From Dehalococcoidales bacterium (GTDB lineage: Bacteria > Chloroflexota > Dehalococcoidia > Dehalococcoidales > UBA5760): a stretch of 19,461 nt of DNA. Every line of letters begins with the position of its first letter. The stretch's first letter is position 1. The stretch covers positions 1 to 19,461 of the forward strand of contig JAQUOC010000014.1 of NCBI GenBank assembly GCA_028717305.1, in the 5' to 3' direction. Position numbers and translations under genes: made by a program. This document shows positions 6,372-13,842 of this stretch, in pieces. The notes beneath the pieces are model-generated. The model was not told the origin of the DNA and searched no databases. It saw nothing but the letters and a program-made list of their open reading frames with translations.

Positions 6372-7088
6372 TCAGTCTTCAAATGCCTGGCTTACCTTCC
6401 AGACCTTCCAAACGTTGCCCACCAACTCCGGGCCCGGCTTCAGCGTCGGCTTACCGGGCTTCCATCCTGAAGGAGTAGCTTCTGTGCCTTTAGAATTCCT
6501 TACCAGCTGGAACGCTTTGATTTGCCGGATAGATTCACTAACATTTCTGCCCACTGGAGGTGTCAACACTTCGAATCCCTGTATATTGCCATCGGGATCA
6601 ATGATAAACCTGCCTCTCGTTTCGACACCGCTATCCTCGTCGTATATGCCGTACAATTTTCCGATGCTGCCGTCCTGATCGGACAACATCGCGAACGGAA
6701 TGTCTTTGTTAATCATCTTGGAAAGTTCATGGTCATTCCACATCTTATGCACAAAGACACTGTCCACACTGACCGACAGTACTTCTACACCCAGTTCTTG
6801 CAGCTCCGCATACTTTTCAGCAACTGCTGAAACCTCGGTAGCTCAGACAAAGGTAAAGTCACCCGGGTAGAAGCACAGTAATAGCCATTTCCCTTTATAT
6901 TCGGAGAGGTTGGTATTCATGAACTTGCCTTTGTAGAAAGCAGGGGCGGTAAAATCGGGGGCTGGTTTTCCTACCTTTACCATCGCTCGTTTCGCCTCCT
7001 TTGCATTCAACTCGGTAGCAGGAGCAGTCTCAATAGTTGGCTTCTTAATAGGTGGCCTCTGGCATCCCGGCTTAAACTCTTCAGGCAT
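6372..7088 (-). CDS. Selenocysteine-containing peroxiredoxin (in-frame UGA at catalytic position)
   Basis: A continuous minus-strand frame of 238 residues with one internal UGA at 6845-6843 (residue 82). Around it the protein reads FYPGDFTFV-U-ATEV, which aligns with the AhpC/Prx1 motif FYPxDFTFVCPTE, so UGA replaces the peroxidatic Cys codon. The P-x3-T-x2-U motif (P75, T79, U82) and the later R-x-R-FIIDPDGN (158-167) are intact, and similarity continues without frame change on both sides. A hairpin follows the UGA (see SECIS). Peroxiredoxins reduce H2O2 and organic peroxides. The usual resolving VCP is ATP here (T205), so the enzyme probably acts as a 1-Sec type or uses C9 or C72 or a partner protein. 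An N-terminal extension of about 35 residues precedes the thioredoxin fold. Start ATG 7088 has AAGGAGG with 7-nt spacing. Gene callers would report two fragments. Confidence 0.9.
6815..6832 (-). promoter_or_regulatory. Bacterial SECIS-like hairpin
   Basis: In the mRNA, UUUCAGC (6832-6826), loop AGUU (6825-6822) and GCUGAAA (6821-6815) form a perfect 7-bp stem. The loop begins 17 nt after the UGA, within the 16-37 nt range known for bacterial SECIS elements, and has a G in the first two loop bases as SelB recognition needs. The hairpin lies within the coding frame, as expected for bacteria. The lower stem could extend by CCG/CGG pairs after an internal loop. Confidence 0.75.
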
Positions 7089-7254
7089 AAGCAAGCCTCC
7101 TTACTAACAGATATATATTATTATACTACATTTTCGAGCCGGTGTGCGGTAAATAAGACAAAGTGATCGAGTAGTGAATGGGCCATATACTACAGCTTAT
7201 GAGCACCTTAAGCCAAAGGTGCTTACCGAGGCCCTGGAACATACGCCGGTAGCG

Positions 7255-7283
7255 TTTACAACAAACACCTATTCCAATATAAT
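7255..7283 (+). promoter_or_regulatory. Promoter of tRNA-Leu
   Basis: TTTACA (7255-7260) and TATAAT (7278-7283) are 17 bp apart. The predicted start is near 7290, about 64 nt before the mature tRNA. In the leader an 8-bp inverted repeat TAGCGTTA (7302-7309) / TAACGCTA (7329-7336) encloses a smaller GTCA/TGAC stem. Confidence 0.75.
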
Positions 7284-7353
7284 ATCTGGTATACAAGAGC
7301 ATAGCGTTACCGGACGTCAAACCTGACATAACGCTAGAGTCCTCATCACAAAC

Positions 7354-7438
<85 letters not shown>

Positions 7439-7693
7439 GCCATAAAGTGGTAAGCAGCTGGCAGCAATTCCCTCAAACCGGGGCCGGTGGTTCTGTTTTC
7501 CACTCCGTGGCGTTCTACAATGACTATTTAAGCCCTGCCGCTTCGGCAATAGTGGTTTTTATATCGCAGGACAGGATATTGCCTATTTCCTGGGCAACCT
7601 AGAGCCAGATTGGTTAGCCGCCCTGACAGCTTGAACTTCATAAGTCACCGATCTCTTAAGGGAACCTGTATACCGGCGGCAAGACATTATATG
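7439..7693. other. Intergenic stretch after tRNA-Leu, no gene seen
   Basis: No coding frame with a ribosome site is supported. A weak hairpin TGCCG-CTT-CGGCA (7536-7548) lies 7 nt before a T run at 7556 and might end the tRNA transcript, but spacing is poor. Confidence 0.4.
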
Positions 7694-8155
7694 TTAGTCC
7701 TGTATTTGCTTACCAGTTATCCGGGTGATGTCAATTCTGATTACGTTTACAGTGGCCAGTGACGTTTTTTCGAACGCGAAATCCCCTTTATTGTAGTGGT
7801 TCATTATTATATTAAGACCATGTGACTTTTCTTCATCATCCAAAATATGGGCCTTGCCAAATCCGATTACGCTCCGATATTTCATGGAGCAGTCACAGGG
7901 AGTCTCTGCCCTGGTAAACTCCAAATCAATCGCCATTTCGAAGCAAACCCTAGGGTTCCTATTTATGATATCAATCTTCCGCCCCCCAAGCCTGCTGTGA
8001 AAATAGAGCTTGCCCCTTTCGTAGCCGAAACAGACTGGCACTACGTATGGCTGGTCACCATCCGCAAGGCCAATATGGCAAACCATGGCCCTCGCGATTA
8101 TTTTCTCAATCTCGCTAATATCATCAAACTTCTTGATGCCCAAGATTACCCCCAC
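7694..8155 (-). CDS. Pyridoxamine 5'-phosphate oxidase-like flavin-binding protein (NimA-like)
   Basis: A 153-residue small split-barrel protein. Characteristic stretches are CHIGLADGDQPYVVPVCFGYERGKLYFH split around residues 26-53, SRLGGRKIDIINRNP (54-68) and CFEM (71-74), all typical of FMN-binding NimA/PPOX-like proteins. Family members bind FMN, haem or F420 and include nitroreductase-like resistance proteins; the real substrate is unknown. The start given is GTG 8155. A TTG at 8143 preceded by GGGGGT is an alternative and would suit the short predicted leader. A candidate operator and promoter lie just upstream. It stands alone on the minus strand between the tRNA and the membrane operon. 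Confidence 0.85.
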   Translation of the reverse strand: MGVILGIKKFDDISEIEKIIARAMVCHIGLADGDQPYVVPVCFGYERGKLYFHSRLGGRKIDIINRNPRVCFEMAIDLEFTRAETPCDCSMKYRSVIGFGKAHILDDEEKSHGLNIIMNHYNKGDFAFEKTSLATVNVIRIDITRITGKQIQD

Positions 8156-8167
8156 GATTTTTATTAA

Positions 8168-8205
8168 GTATAAACGAGATCGCAGTCACAAACAATCACT
8201 GCGAT
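8168..8205 (-). promoter_or_regulatory. Inverted repeat and promoter upstream of the PPOX-like gene
   Basis: ATCGCAGT (8179-8186) and ACTGCGAT (8198-8205) form a perfect 8-bp inverted repeat with an 11-bp spacer. On the minus strand a promoter-like pair TTGTTT (8195-8190) and TATACT (8173-8168), 16 bp apart, puts the -35 inside the repeat. A repressor bound there would block transcription. An RNA hairpin is an alternative only if transcription starts further upstream. Confidence 0.5.
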
Positions 8206-8363
8206 ATCCCCTCTGGTGTGTCCTGTCATCTCTTACAGCAACCATACCATACGGAACCCCGCACAACCCAAAGCGAATTAAAAGATATGGTCCTGCTTGC
8301 TGAAAGAAAAAGAGAGGCAGGTTAGCATCAGCCTAGGATGCATCGTGCCCGAAAAGAAACCGG

Positions 8364-8636
8364 CTAACCCGCTCCGGTGTCATGCTGACTCTGCTGCTTA
8401 CGGCGCTGCTGTCGAGCCGCAATGTATATCAAAACGATGCCTAAAGCGATGGCGGTGAGTATCTTAGCCGGTCTCGGTATATCCATATTCATAAAGAAAA
8501 CGATGGCATAGATACCGGACAGGGCACAAAGCCCGTACATGACTAAGTGCACGCTGATCGGCTTTCCCTTGACCGCTCTCCAGATTAGCCAGCCGACAAA
8601 ACCGGCAGCCAATATTATCGCCAGGGCAATAAACAT
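8364..8636 (-). CDS. Small membrane protein, unknown, third gene of operon
   Basis: A 90-residue hydrophobic protein with three likely membrane helices (about 1-20, 29-50 and 57-75) and a basic, polar C-terminal tail rich in Arg, Gln and Lys. GAGAGG precedes the ATG at 8636, which begins 5 nt after the stop of the upstream gene, so translation is probably coupled. I do not recognise the family. The last gene of a three-gene set, all with membrane segments, suggests an envelope complex. Confidence 0.7.
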   Translation of the reverse strand: MFIALAIILAAGFVGWLIWRAVKGKPISVHLVMYGLCALSGIYAIVFFMNMDIPRPAKILTAIALGIVLIYIAARQQRRKQQSQHDTGAG

Positions 8637-8641
8637 CTAAA

Positions 8642-8827
8642 TCACCGACCTCTCTCTTCGAAATATTTGCCCAACGCACCGAAAAGACCTACCAGCAGAA
8701 GGAGACAACCCATTTTACCAGGCTCAGAGAGGTATTTCACATATTCCCACGCCAGATAACCCAGTCCGGCAATAGCAGAGACTGTCCCGACAATATAGAG
8801 GATATATATTTTTATCTGTTCCCCCAC
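8642..8827 (-). CDS. Very small membrane protein, unknown, second gene of operon
   Basis: A 61-residue protein with two predicted membrane helices (about 7-30 and 38-52) and a charged C-terminus (KYFEERGR). The start is GTG at 8827, preceded by AGAGGTG, and lies 14 nt after the stop of the 187-residue gene. Its stop is followed by the next start within 5 nt. The tight spacing supports a real gene despite its size. No family recognised. Confidence 0.65.
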   Translation of the reverse strand: MGEQIKIYILYIVGTVSAIAGLGYLAWEYVKYLSEPGKMGCLLLLVGLFGALGKYFEERGR

Positions 8828-8841
8828 TGCTATTTCACCTC

Positions 8842-9405
8842 TTAGTATTCCGGCTTGTAGTACGGACTTTCCGGCTGATTATAGAAGCTTACTATTATCC
8901 TTCGTTCCACGTCCTCACGATTGACCCGCACGGTATAATCATAGGACTGTCCGGCTACCGGGTCAGCGATTCCGAGGTCTTGGCTCGATAGTACCCACTC
9001 CATTTTGGTCTCTCCGAAAGGCTTAACCAATACACTCTGAGAGAACAAGTCAACAACCTTTTCGTTACCCTTCCATAGCGAGGCCTGAACATCAGCCGAA
9101 TAGGATGCAGCCTTATGGTTTTCAATCACATACTCGAAGGATATCTCCTGACTCCAGTCTGCACCTATGCAGCAGTAGGAGTATTTGTCCCCCTCGCTTC
9201 CAACGGGACGCTCTGGAGTGTAATATTCACCGGAACCCTGATGCAGCCAGTAATCCGCCTCTATGGTTTGCGGGGGATACTCACCGACGGAGATATGAAA
9301 GGTATCGTAGACACCCAGATAGCCGTCCACTATGAATATGGCAATCAGCCCGGCAAAACAAGCTATGGCAAGATATAGGAATTGACGCTTCGGTTTACTT
9401 TTCAT
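8842..9405 (-). CDS. Membrane-anchored extracytoplasmic protein, unknown, first gene of operon
   Basis: A 187-residue protein with a basic N-terminus (MKSKPKRQF) and a single hydrophobic helix (about 10-28) acting as a signal anchor. The remaining ~155 residues are polar, rich in Tyr, Glu and Ser, and probably form a beta-rich domain outside the cell. A vicinal C78-C79 pair is notable. No lipobox is seen after the hydrophobic segment. The ATG at 9405 has only a weak ribosome site. It is transcribed from the strong promoter at 9538-9510 and followed closely by two small membrane genes. I do not recognise the family. Confidence 0.75.
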   Translation of the reverse strand: MKSKPKRQFLYLAIACFAGLIAIFIVDGYLGVYDTFHISVGEYPPQTIEADYWLHQGSGEYYTPERPVGSEGDKYSYCCIGADWSQEISFEYVIENHKAASYSADVQASLWKGNEKVVDLFSQSVLVKPFGETKMEWVLSSQDLGIADPVAGQSYDYTVRVNREDVERRIIVSFYNQPESPYYKPEY

Positions 9406-9757
9406 ATATTTAGATTCCCGGCCCGCCTCAAAACGGCCGCTATCATCTTATTACCAAACTCACACTAGGCAAGTTATCTCCACACGAGACACCGCTCAGT
9501 AGTGTAGTGATTTTAGACCCACTTGGGAGGGTTGTCAATAGTTCTTTTCGATTGAATGAGCAGCGGCAAGGTGTTGCTCATATATGTCGACAGAAGTGTG
9601 GCCGCCCTTGGAGCGAAGAAATGGCAGGCTTCGATGCTCTCATTGATTAGATCGTCATGGTTAGAAGCTGCATTCAACTGATGACACAGCTTATCGGAAA
9701 ATCACGGCAGAGCGATACTGATGATAGGCCACCCGGGGAATAGCCGGGCAATTTAAC
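9406..9757. other. Intergenic region between membrane operon and transketolase
   Basis: It holds the operon promoter (9510-9538) and no supported gene. On the minus strand a frame of 62 codons (9701-9516) is open up to a TAA that overlaps the -10 box. It has only TTG/CTG starts and no ribosome site. A 7-bp inverted repeat ATGAGCA/TGCTCAT occurs near 9566-9591. A short CCCGG/CCGGG hairpin near 9731-9750 follows the transketolase stop and may be a weak terminator. Confidence 0.5.
9510..9538 (-). promoter_or_regulatory. Promoter of the membrane operon
   Basis: On the minus strand TTGACA (9538-9533) and TAAAAT (9515-9510) are separated by exactly 17 bp. The predicted start is near 9503, giving a leader of about 100 nt before ATG 9405. 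The spacer contains an ACCC/GGGT dyad. Confidence 0.75.
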
Positions 9758-10699
9758 TTACTTCTTTCGCGCCATCACCGAGCGGACGGCAGCCTCGATA
9801 CCATCAGCAGTTAGCCCGTATTTCTTGAGAAGCTCACCATCCTTACCGGACCGGGCATAGGTGTCTTTGATGGCGACGAACTCCAGCGGCACCGGCTGAT
9901 GCTTGGCCGTCACCTGAGCCACCTCGCTACCCAGCCCACCGTGTTCCAGGTGCTCCTCGGCGGTAACGATGGCCCCGGTCTCACGGGCCGCCTTGATAAT
10001 AGCCTCTTCATCAATAGGCTTAAGGGTGGACATATTAAGAACACGGCAGTCGATGCCCTGATGCCCCAACTTTTCGGCAGCCTCCAGAGCGGCCGATACC
10101 ATAATACCGATGGCGATGATAGTGACGTCCTGCCCCGGCTTCATAGTTGCCGCCTTACCCAGCCTGAAATGGTAGTCTTCACCGAACACCAGCGGCAGTT
10201 TCGGACGGCCCAGTCTGATGTAGAACGGCCCGCAACAGGATGCCGCCGCCCTCACCGCCCGGTCGGTCTCAACAGCATCGGCAGGAACGATAACGGTAAA
10301 ACCGGGCAGCGCACCGATTAAGGCCAGGTCTTCGATAGACTGGTGTGATGTACCGTCCTCCCCGACGCTGATGCCACCGTGGGTAACCACCAGCTTGACA
10401 TTAAATCCCGGCTGGGCAACCGACATACGAACCTGATCGAAACAGCGCCCCGGAACAAAGACGGCAAAGGTGCTGGCAAAAGGCGTTTTACCCGAAGCGG
10501 CCAGCCCAGCGGCAATACCAACCATATTCTGCTCGGCGATGCCGCAGTCAAAAAAGCGGCCGGGGAACTCGCTGGCGAAGAAATGCGTCATCGTCGACTT
10601 GGACAGATCGGCGTCCAGTACGACGATATCCGGGTTCTCCCTACCCAGCTCGGCCAGGGTCTTACCATAGGTCTCCCTTAAGGAGACGATCTCGGACAC
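9758..10699 (-). CDS. Transketolase, C-terminal subunit
   Basis: A 313-residue protein matching the pyrimidine-binding and C-terminal domains of transketolase. Together with the N-terminal subunit it transfers two-carbon units between sugar phosphates in the non-oxidative pentose phosphate pathway, in the cytoplasm with thiamine diphosphate. The catalytic Glu is in DCGIAEQNM (E56), which activates the cofactor. HGGISVGEDGTSHQ is the conserved loop after it, and the C-terminal domain contains TAEEHLEHGGLGSEV. The start is GTG 10699, two bases after the stop of the N-terminal subunit gene, so the two are translationally coupled. Split transketolases are common in archaea and in several anaerobic bacterial groups. 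Related DXS-like enzymes are single-chain and longer, so this is not DXS. Confidence 0.92.
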   Translation of the reverse strand: MSEIVSLRETYGKTLAELGRENPDIVVLDADLSKSTMTHFFASEFPGRFFDCGIAEQNMVGIAAGLAASGKTPFASTFAVFVPGRCFDQVRMSVAQPGFNVKLVVTHGGISVGEDGTSHQSIEDLALIGALPGFTVIVPADAVETDRAVRAAASCCGPFYIRLGRPKLPLVFGEDYHFRLGKAATMKPGQDVTIIAIGIMVSAALEAAEKLGHQGIDCRVLNMSTLKPIDEEAIIKAARETGAIVTAEEHLEHGGLGSEVAQVTAKHQPVPLEFVAIKDTYARSGKDGELLKKYGLTADGIEAAVRSVMARKK

Positions 10700-10701
10700 T
10701 T

Positions 10702-11577
10702 CTACTCCAGCTCCTTCAGTGCCATGGCTACCTCGGCGGCATTAGGGGCCTTACCGTGAAAATCCACCTGGTTCTCCATAAAGCTGACCCCCTTACCCTT
10801 GACGGTACGGGCAATAATGACTGACGGCTGCCCCTTGACCGACCGCACCTGCTCAAAAGCGGCGTCAAGCCTGGCGAGGTCATGCCCGTCAACACTGACG
10901 GTATGCCACCCGAAAGCCCGCCATTTCTCGGCAAACGGTGCCAGGTTCATAATATCACGGTTCCAGCCGTCAAGCTGCAGACCGTTATTGTCCACGATAG
11001 CCACCAGGTTATCTACCTTGAAATGAGCTGCCGCCATAGCCGCCTCCCACACCTGACCCTCATCGCATTCCCCATCTCCGAGCAGAACGTAGACCCGGTA
11101 GTCCATCGAGTCAAGACGACCGGCCAGGGCGACGCCGACGGCAAAGGACAACCCCTGGCCCAGAGCACCGGCGGTCATCTCTACTCCGGGAATCAGCCGG
11201 CAGTCGGTATGGCCCTGAAGACGGCTCTCCAGCTTTCTTAAGGTAAGCAGCTCTTCAACCGGGAAGTACCCGCATTCAGCGAGGGCAGCATAGAGCAGCG
11301 GGGCGGCATGGCCCTTGCTCAGAATGAACCTGTCCCGCTCCGGCCAGCAGGGATCAAGCGGCTTATGCCTAAGCACACGGAAATAGAGATCGGTAACAAT
11401 CTCTACGGCGGATAGGGAGCCGCCGGGGTGACCGCTGCCAGCTTCACCTATCATTGAAATAATGTGGCGGCGCAGCCTTTTCGCAATGGCCTTCATGTCT
11501 TCCGTTGAGAGCGACGAAAAAACCCCGGCCTTCGTCTTATCCGCCGAGGTTCTCGATATACTGCTTGGTTCCGACAA
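10702..11577 (-). CDS. Transketolase, N-terminal (thiamine diphosphate-binding) subunit
   Basis: A 291-residue protein equal to the PP domain of transketolase. GSGHPGGSLS (47-56) and SKGHAAP (87-93) give the active-site histidines. GDGECDEGQ (167-175) through DNNGLQ (196-201) is the thiamine diphosphate and Mg2+ motif. It pairs with the subunit encoded directly downstream. The start is uncertain: TTG 11577 follows a GGGGGTG sequence, while the first ATG (11496, residue 28) has only GGAAG close before it and still leaves the fold complete. A TATAAT box on the minus strand at 11612-11607 is compatible with a start near 11600 and hence with TTG. Confidence 0.92.
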   Translation of the reverse strand: MSEPSSISRTSADKTKAGVFSSLSTEDMKAIAKRLRRHIISMIGEAGSGHPGGSLSAVEIVTDLYFRVLRHKPLDPCWPERDRFILSKGHAAPLLYAALAECGYFPVEELLTLRKLESRLQGHTDCRLIPGVEMTAGALGQGLSFAVGVALAGRLDSMDYRVYVLLGDGECDEGQVWEAAMAAAHFKVDNLVAIVDNNGLQLDGWNRDIMNLAPFAEKWRAFGWHTVSVDGHDLARLDAAFEQVRSVKGQPSVIIARTVKGKGVSFMENQVDFHGKAPNAAEVAMALKELE

Positions 11578-11713
11578 TTACGGCAACACCCCCGAGAGTC
11601 TAGCCTATTATACTATGGCCGGCAACGCCAAGTCTATCGATTACGCCGGTCGCTATATCTGCCCCGGCAGGACCGCTTGGTCATCTGAATTGAATTCTTG
11701 CTACGATTTCTTC

Positions 11714-11719
11714 TATAAT
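11714..11719 (+). promoter_or_regulatory. Possible -10 box for the gene at 11737
   Basis: TATAAT at 11714-11719 has TTGAAT 18 bp upstream. The predicted start (about 11726) would leave a leader of only about 11 nt that barely includes the GGAG ribosome site, so the assignment is tentative. Confidence 0.35.
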
Positions 11720-11736
11720 TACCCCTGGAGTGAGTA

Positions 11737-12522
11737 ATGAGTAAGCTGATAGACAAATTGAACCGGACGGCAAACGGCAGCCCGCAGGCTATTGGGTTCC
11801 GGGCCAGGCAGGCATCCTCGCCCAAGCCAGAGATGCTGCTGATTGCCAGCTTGACCCCGGCTGATGCCGGCGAAGCGGCTGACCGTACCGCCGGTGCCGA
11901 TGCCGGGATGCTGTCTATCTCCAAGGCGAAGGCTGATGCCAGGGTTCTCCGGGAATGCTCACGGGCCGTACCCGGTATACCCTGGGGCATCTGGCTGAAA
12001 GATGCGGAGAGGGGAAAGACAGACCTGAAGGGGATTGACTGCGACTTCATCGTTTTTCCGGCCAGCGTACCGCTGCGGGTTATTCAGGACACCAAGGCAG
12101 GAAAGATACTTGAGGTTGAGGCGTCAGTAAGCGAAGGCCTGCTGAGGACGATTAACAAACTGCCGCTGGATGCAGTACTCATTGCTGACGACCAGAGGAA
12201 CAGTCCATTGCTTAGCTGGCGGCACTTGATGCTCGTCCGGCACTTCGCCGCCTCGCTGGTGAAACCCTTGCTGATCCCGGTGCCGGTAAAAGTAAACTCT
12301 ACCGAGCTTGGGGCGTTGTGGGAGGCCGGAGCGGACGGCGTAATAGTGGCAGCGGGTAATGGACAAGCGCCGGAGGCATTAAGAGAACTCAGGAGAGCGG
12401 TTGATAAGCTGGCCTTACCGGTGCGGCGCCGCCAGGATACGGTGAAGGCCCTGCTGCCTCGGCTTACCGGTAAAACCTTGAGTGAAGAGAGCGAGGAGGA
12501 AGAAGAAGGGGAGGAGGAGTAA
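11737..12522 (+). CDS. Conserved-looking protein of unknown function with acidic tail, TIM-barrel-like
   Basis: A 261-residue soluble protein. The segments MLLIASLTPADA, DFIVFPAS, DAVLIADD, KPLLIPVPV and ELGALWEAGADGVIVAAG alternate hydrophobic strands and helices like a (beta/alpha) barrel. The last (about 190-208) resembles the C-terminal phosphate-binding part of such barrels. No catalytic signature is recognised. The C-terminus is a run of Glu with few other residues (about 250-261), a low-complexity acidic tail. GGAG lies 6 nt before ATG 11737. It is divergent from the transketolase operon and convergent with the glycosyltransferase gene. A function cannot be named. Confidence 0.8.
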   Translation: MSKLIDKLNRTANGSPQAIGFRARQASSPKPEMLLIASLTPADAGEAADRTAGADAGMLSISKAKADARVLRECSRAVPGIPWGIWLKDAERGKTDLKGIDCDFIVFPASVPLRVIQDTKAGKILEVEASVSEGLLRTINKLPLDAVLIADDQRNSPLLSWRHLMLVRHFAASLVKPLLIPVPVKVNSTELGALWEAGADGVIVAAGNGQAPEALRELRRAVDKLALPVRRRQDTVKALLPRLTGKTLSEESEEEEEGEEE

Positions 12523-12541
12523 GGAACTGGCTTTAAGCAGG

Positions 12542-13789
12542 TTACCCGCCCAGCAGGCTTTTTATCAGTCTTAGCTCATCCCTAATCAGCCTGGGGATCA
12601 GGAAGTTTTTCGTAACTATTCTCTTACCCTCTTCACCTAACCTGTGACACACCTCAGGATGGTACAGAAGAAATACTATCTTCTCGGCGCATTCCTCGAT
12701 GCTGTCTACCAGATAGTCACTGAGTCCGCCGGTCATCTGCAGGGGTATGCCACCGGCATTACCGGCTACTACCGGAGTCTCTTTCCATAATGCCTCGGCT
12801 ACCACCAGCCCGAATCCCTCTCTGATTGATTTCTGAACAACGACGTCGCTAGCCCGCTGAAAGGCATTGACCTCCATATTACCCATCCCGGTCAGGTTGG
12901 AATAGATAAACATATCGCCATCCTTATTGGCTTCGGTATTGATAGCGGCGTACATATCCCCGGACTCAGGGTCATCCTGGGCAAAGCTACCGATCATAGC
13001 CAGCTGCAGCCCCGGAACCTTTTTCTTGGCCATCCGGTAGGCGGCGATAGTGCCGAAGGGGTCTTTCCAACGGTCGAAGCGGGATACCTGGGTGATGATA
13101 GGACGGCTACGATCGAAACCGAGGTTCTCCAGCAGTTGACGGCACAGTTCCCGCTCGATAAACATGTTCTTCGAGGTAAAGGCACAAATCGCCGGCGCCA
13201 TAGTAGCAATCCTGGCTAGACAAAGGTCTTTCGGAACGAACTCCCTAGTGGTAAAGACGGCAGCATCATGCCCCTCAATATACGGGCGCAGGAAGTTCCA
13301 CACCATATCGTACGGCTGCGAGCTATCGACATGGCAGCGCCATATCCACTTGGCACTGTTGTGATCAGGCAGGAAATGACGCAGGGCAGCCGGCTGGGGA
13401 TCATTGATAATAAAGACATCATAGTCGGTGTCCAGCTCGCGGGCGTTGGCCAGATTATTGGCCAGGTAGGCCCTTCGGATGCTCTCCTTTTTGATCGCTT
13501 CAAACGGGGCACCCTGCAGCGCATTGTGCAGTCCCTTGGTAATGGTAAAAAAACGGTGATCGCCGCGTATCACCTGCCAGTCGGCGCTGATACCTAAGCC
13601 CCGTAACAGCGGAATAAAAGAAACCAGGAGTTCGGCCACGCCGCCACCGAAGGGAGTTGAATTGATATGACACAGACGAAGTCCCTTGAGCTCTTCCCCC
13701 AGGCTGACAACTTCATCGATGAGCTCCCGGTGACAAACACGGCGATACCTGTCAATATCAGATATACCCAGGGAGATTTTATGCAGCAT
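12542..13789 (-). CDS. Trehalose synthase-like GT4 glycosyltransferase (TreT type)
   Basis: A 415-residue cytoplasmic GT-B fold enzyme. CHINSTPFGGGVAELL near residue 40 is the glycine-rich N-terminal loop typical of the TreT/trehalose phosphorylase-like GT4 group. The C-terminal half has VSRFDRWKDPFGTI and the E-x7-E nucleotide-sugar motif EGFGLVVAE. TreT makes trehalose from NDP-glucose and glucose, often for osmotic protection. Related proteins make mannosylglycerate or other disaccharides, so the exact acceptor is not certain. I chose ATG 13789 because AGGGG lies 8 nt upstream; TTG 13795 is too close to it. It lies 53 nt downstream of the GuaB3-like gene on the same strand and may be co-transcribed. 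Confidence 0.85.
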   Translation of the reverse strand: MLHKISLGISDIDRYRRVCHRELIDEVVSLGEELKGLRLCHINSTPFGGGVAELLVSFIPLLRGLGISADWQVIRGDHRFFTITKGLHNALQGAPFEAIKKESIRRAYLANNLANARELDTDYDVFIINDPQPAALRHFLPDHNSAKWIWRCHVDSSQPYDMVWNFLRPYIEGHDAAVFTTREFVPKDLCLARIATMAPAICAFTSKNMFIERELCRQLLENLGFDRSRPIITQVSRFDRWKDPFGTIAAYRMAKKKVPGLQLAMIGSFAQDDPESGDMYAAINTEANKDGDMFIYSNLTGMGNMEVNAFQRASDVVVQKSIREGFGLVVAEALWKETPVVAGNAGGIPLQMTGGLSDYLVDSIEECAEKIVFLLYHPEVCHRLGEEGKRIVTKNFLIPRLIRDELRLIKSLLGG

Positions 13790-13842
13790 TCGCAATACCC
13801 CTGCGTGCTGTGCCGATACAAAATACGGCTGATGATATCGCC

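Noticed and set aside
6372..7094. Peroxiredoxin as a pseudogene or two separate genes
   Set aside because: Both halves are in the same frame, the only stop is UGA exactly at the catalytic position, and a SECIS-like hairpin follows. The second half has no ribosome site.
7202..7223. 8-bp hairpin AGCACCTT/AAGGTGCT as a terminator
   Set aside because: No T tract follows on either strand and no gene ends there; the function is unclear.
7126..7329. 67-codon minus-strand frame upstream of the peroxiredoxin
   Set aside because: It overlaps the tRNA promoter and hairpins, and has no ribosome site or homology that I recognise.
7536..7561. TGCCG-CTT-CGGCA hairpin as the tRNA terminator
   Set aside because: The stem is only 5 bp and the T run begins 7 nt after it, too far for a standard intrinsic terminator.
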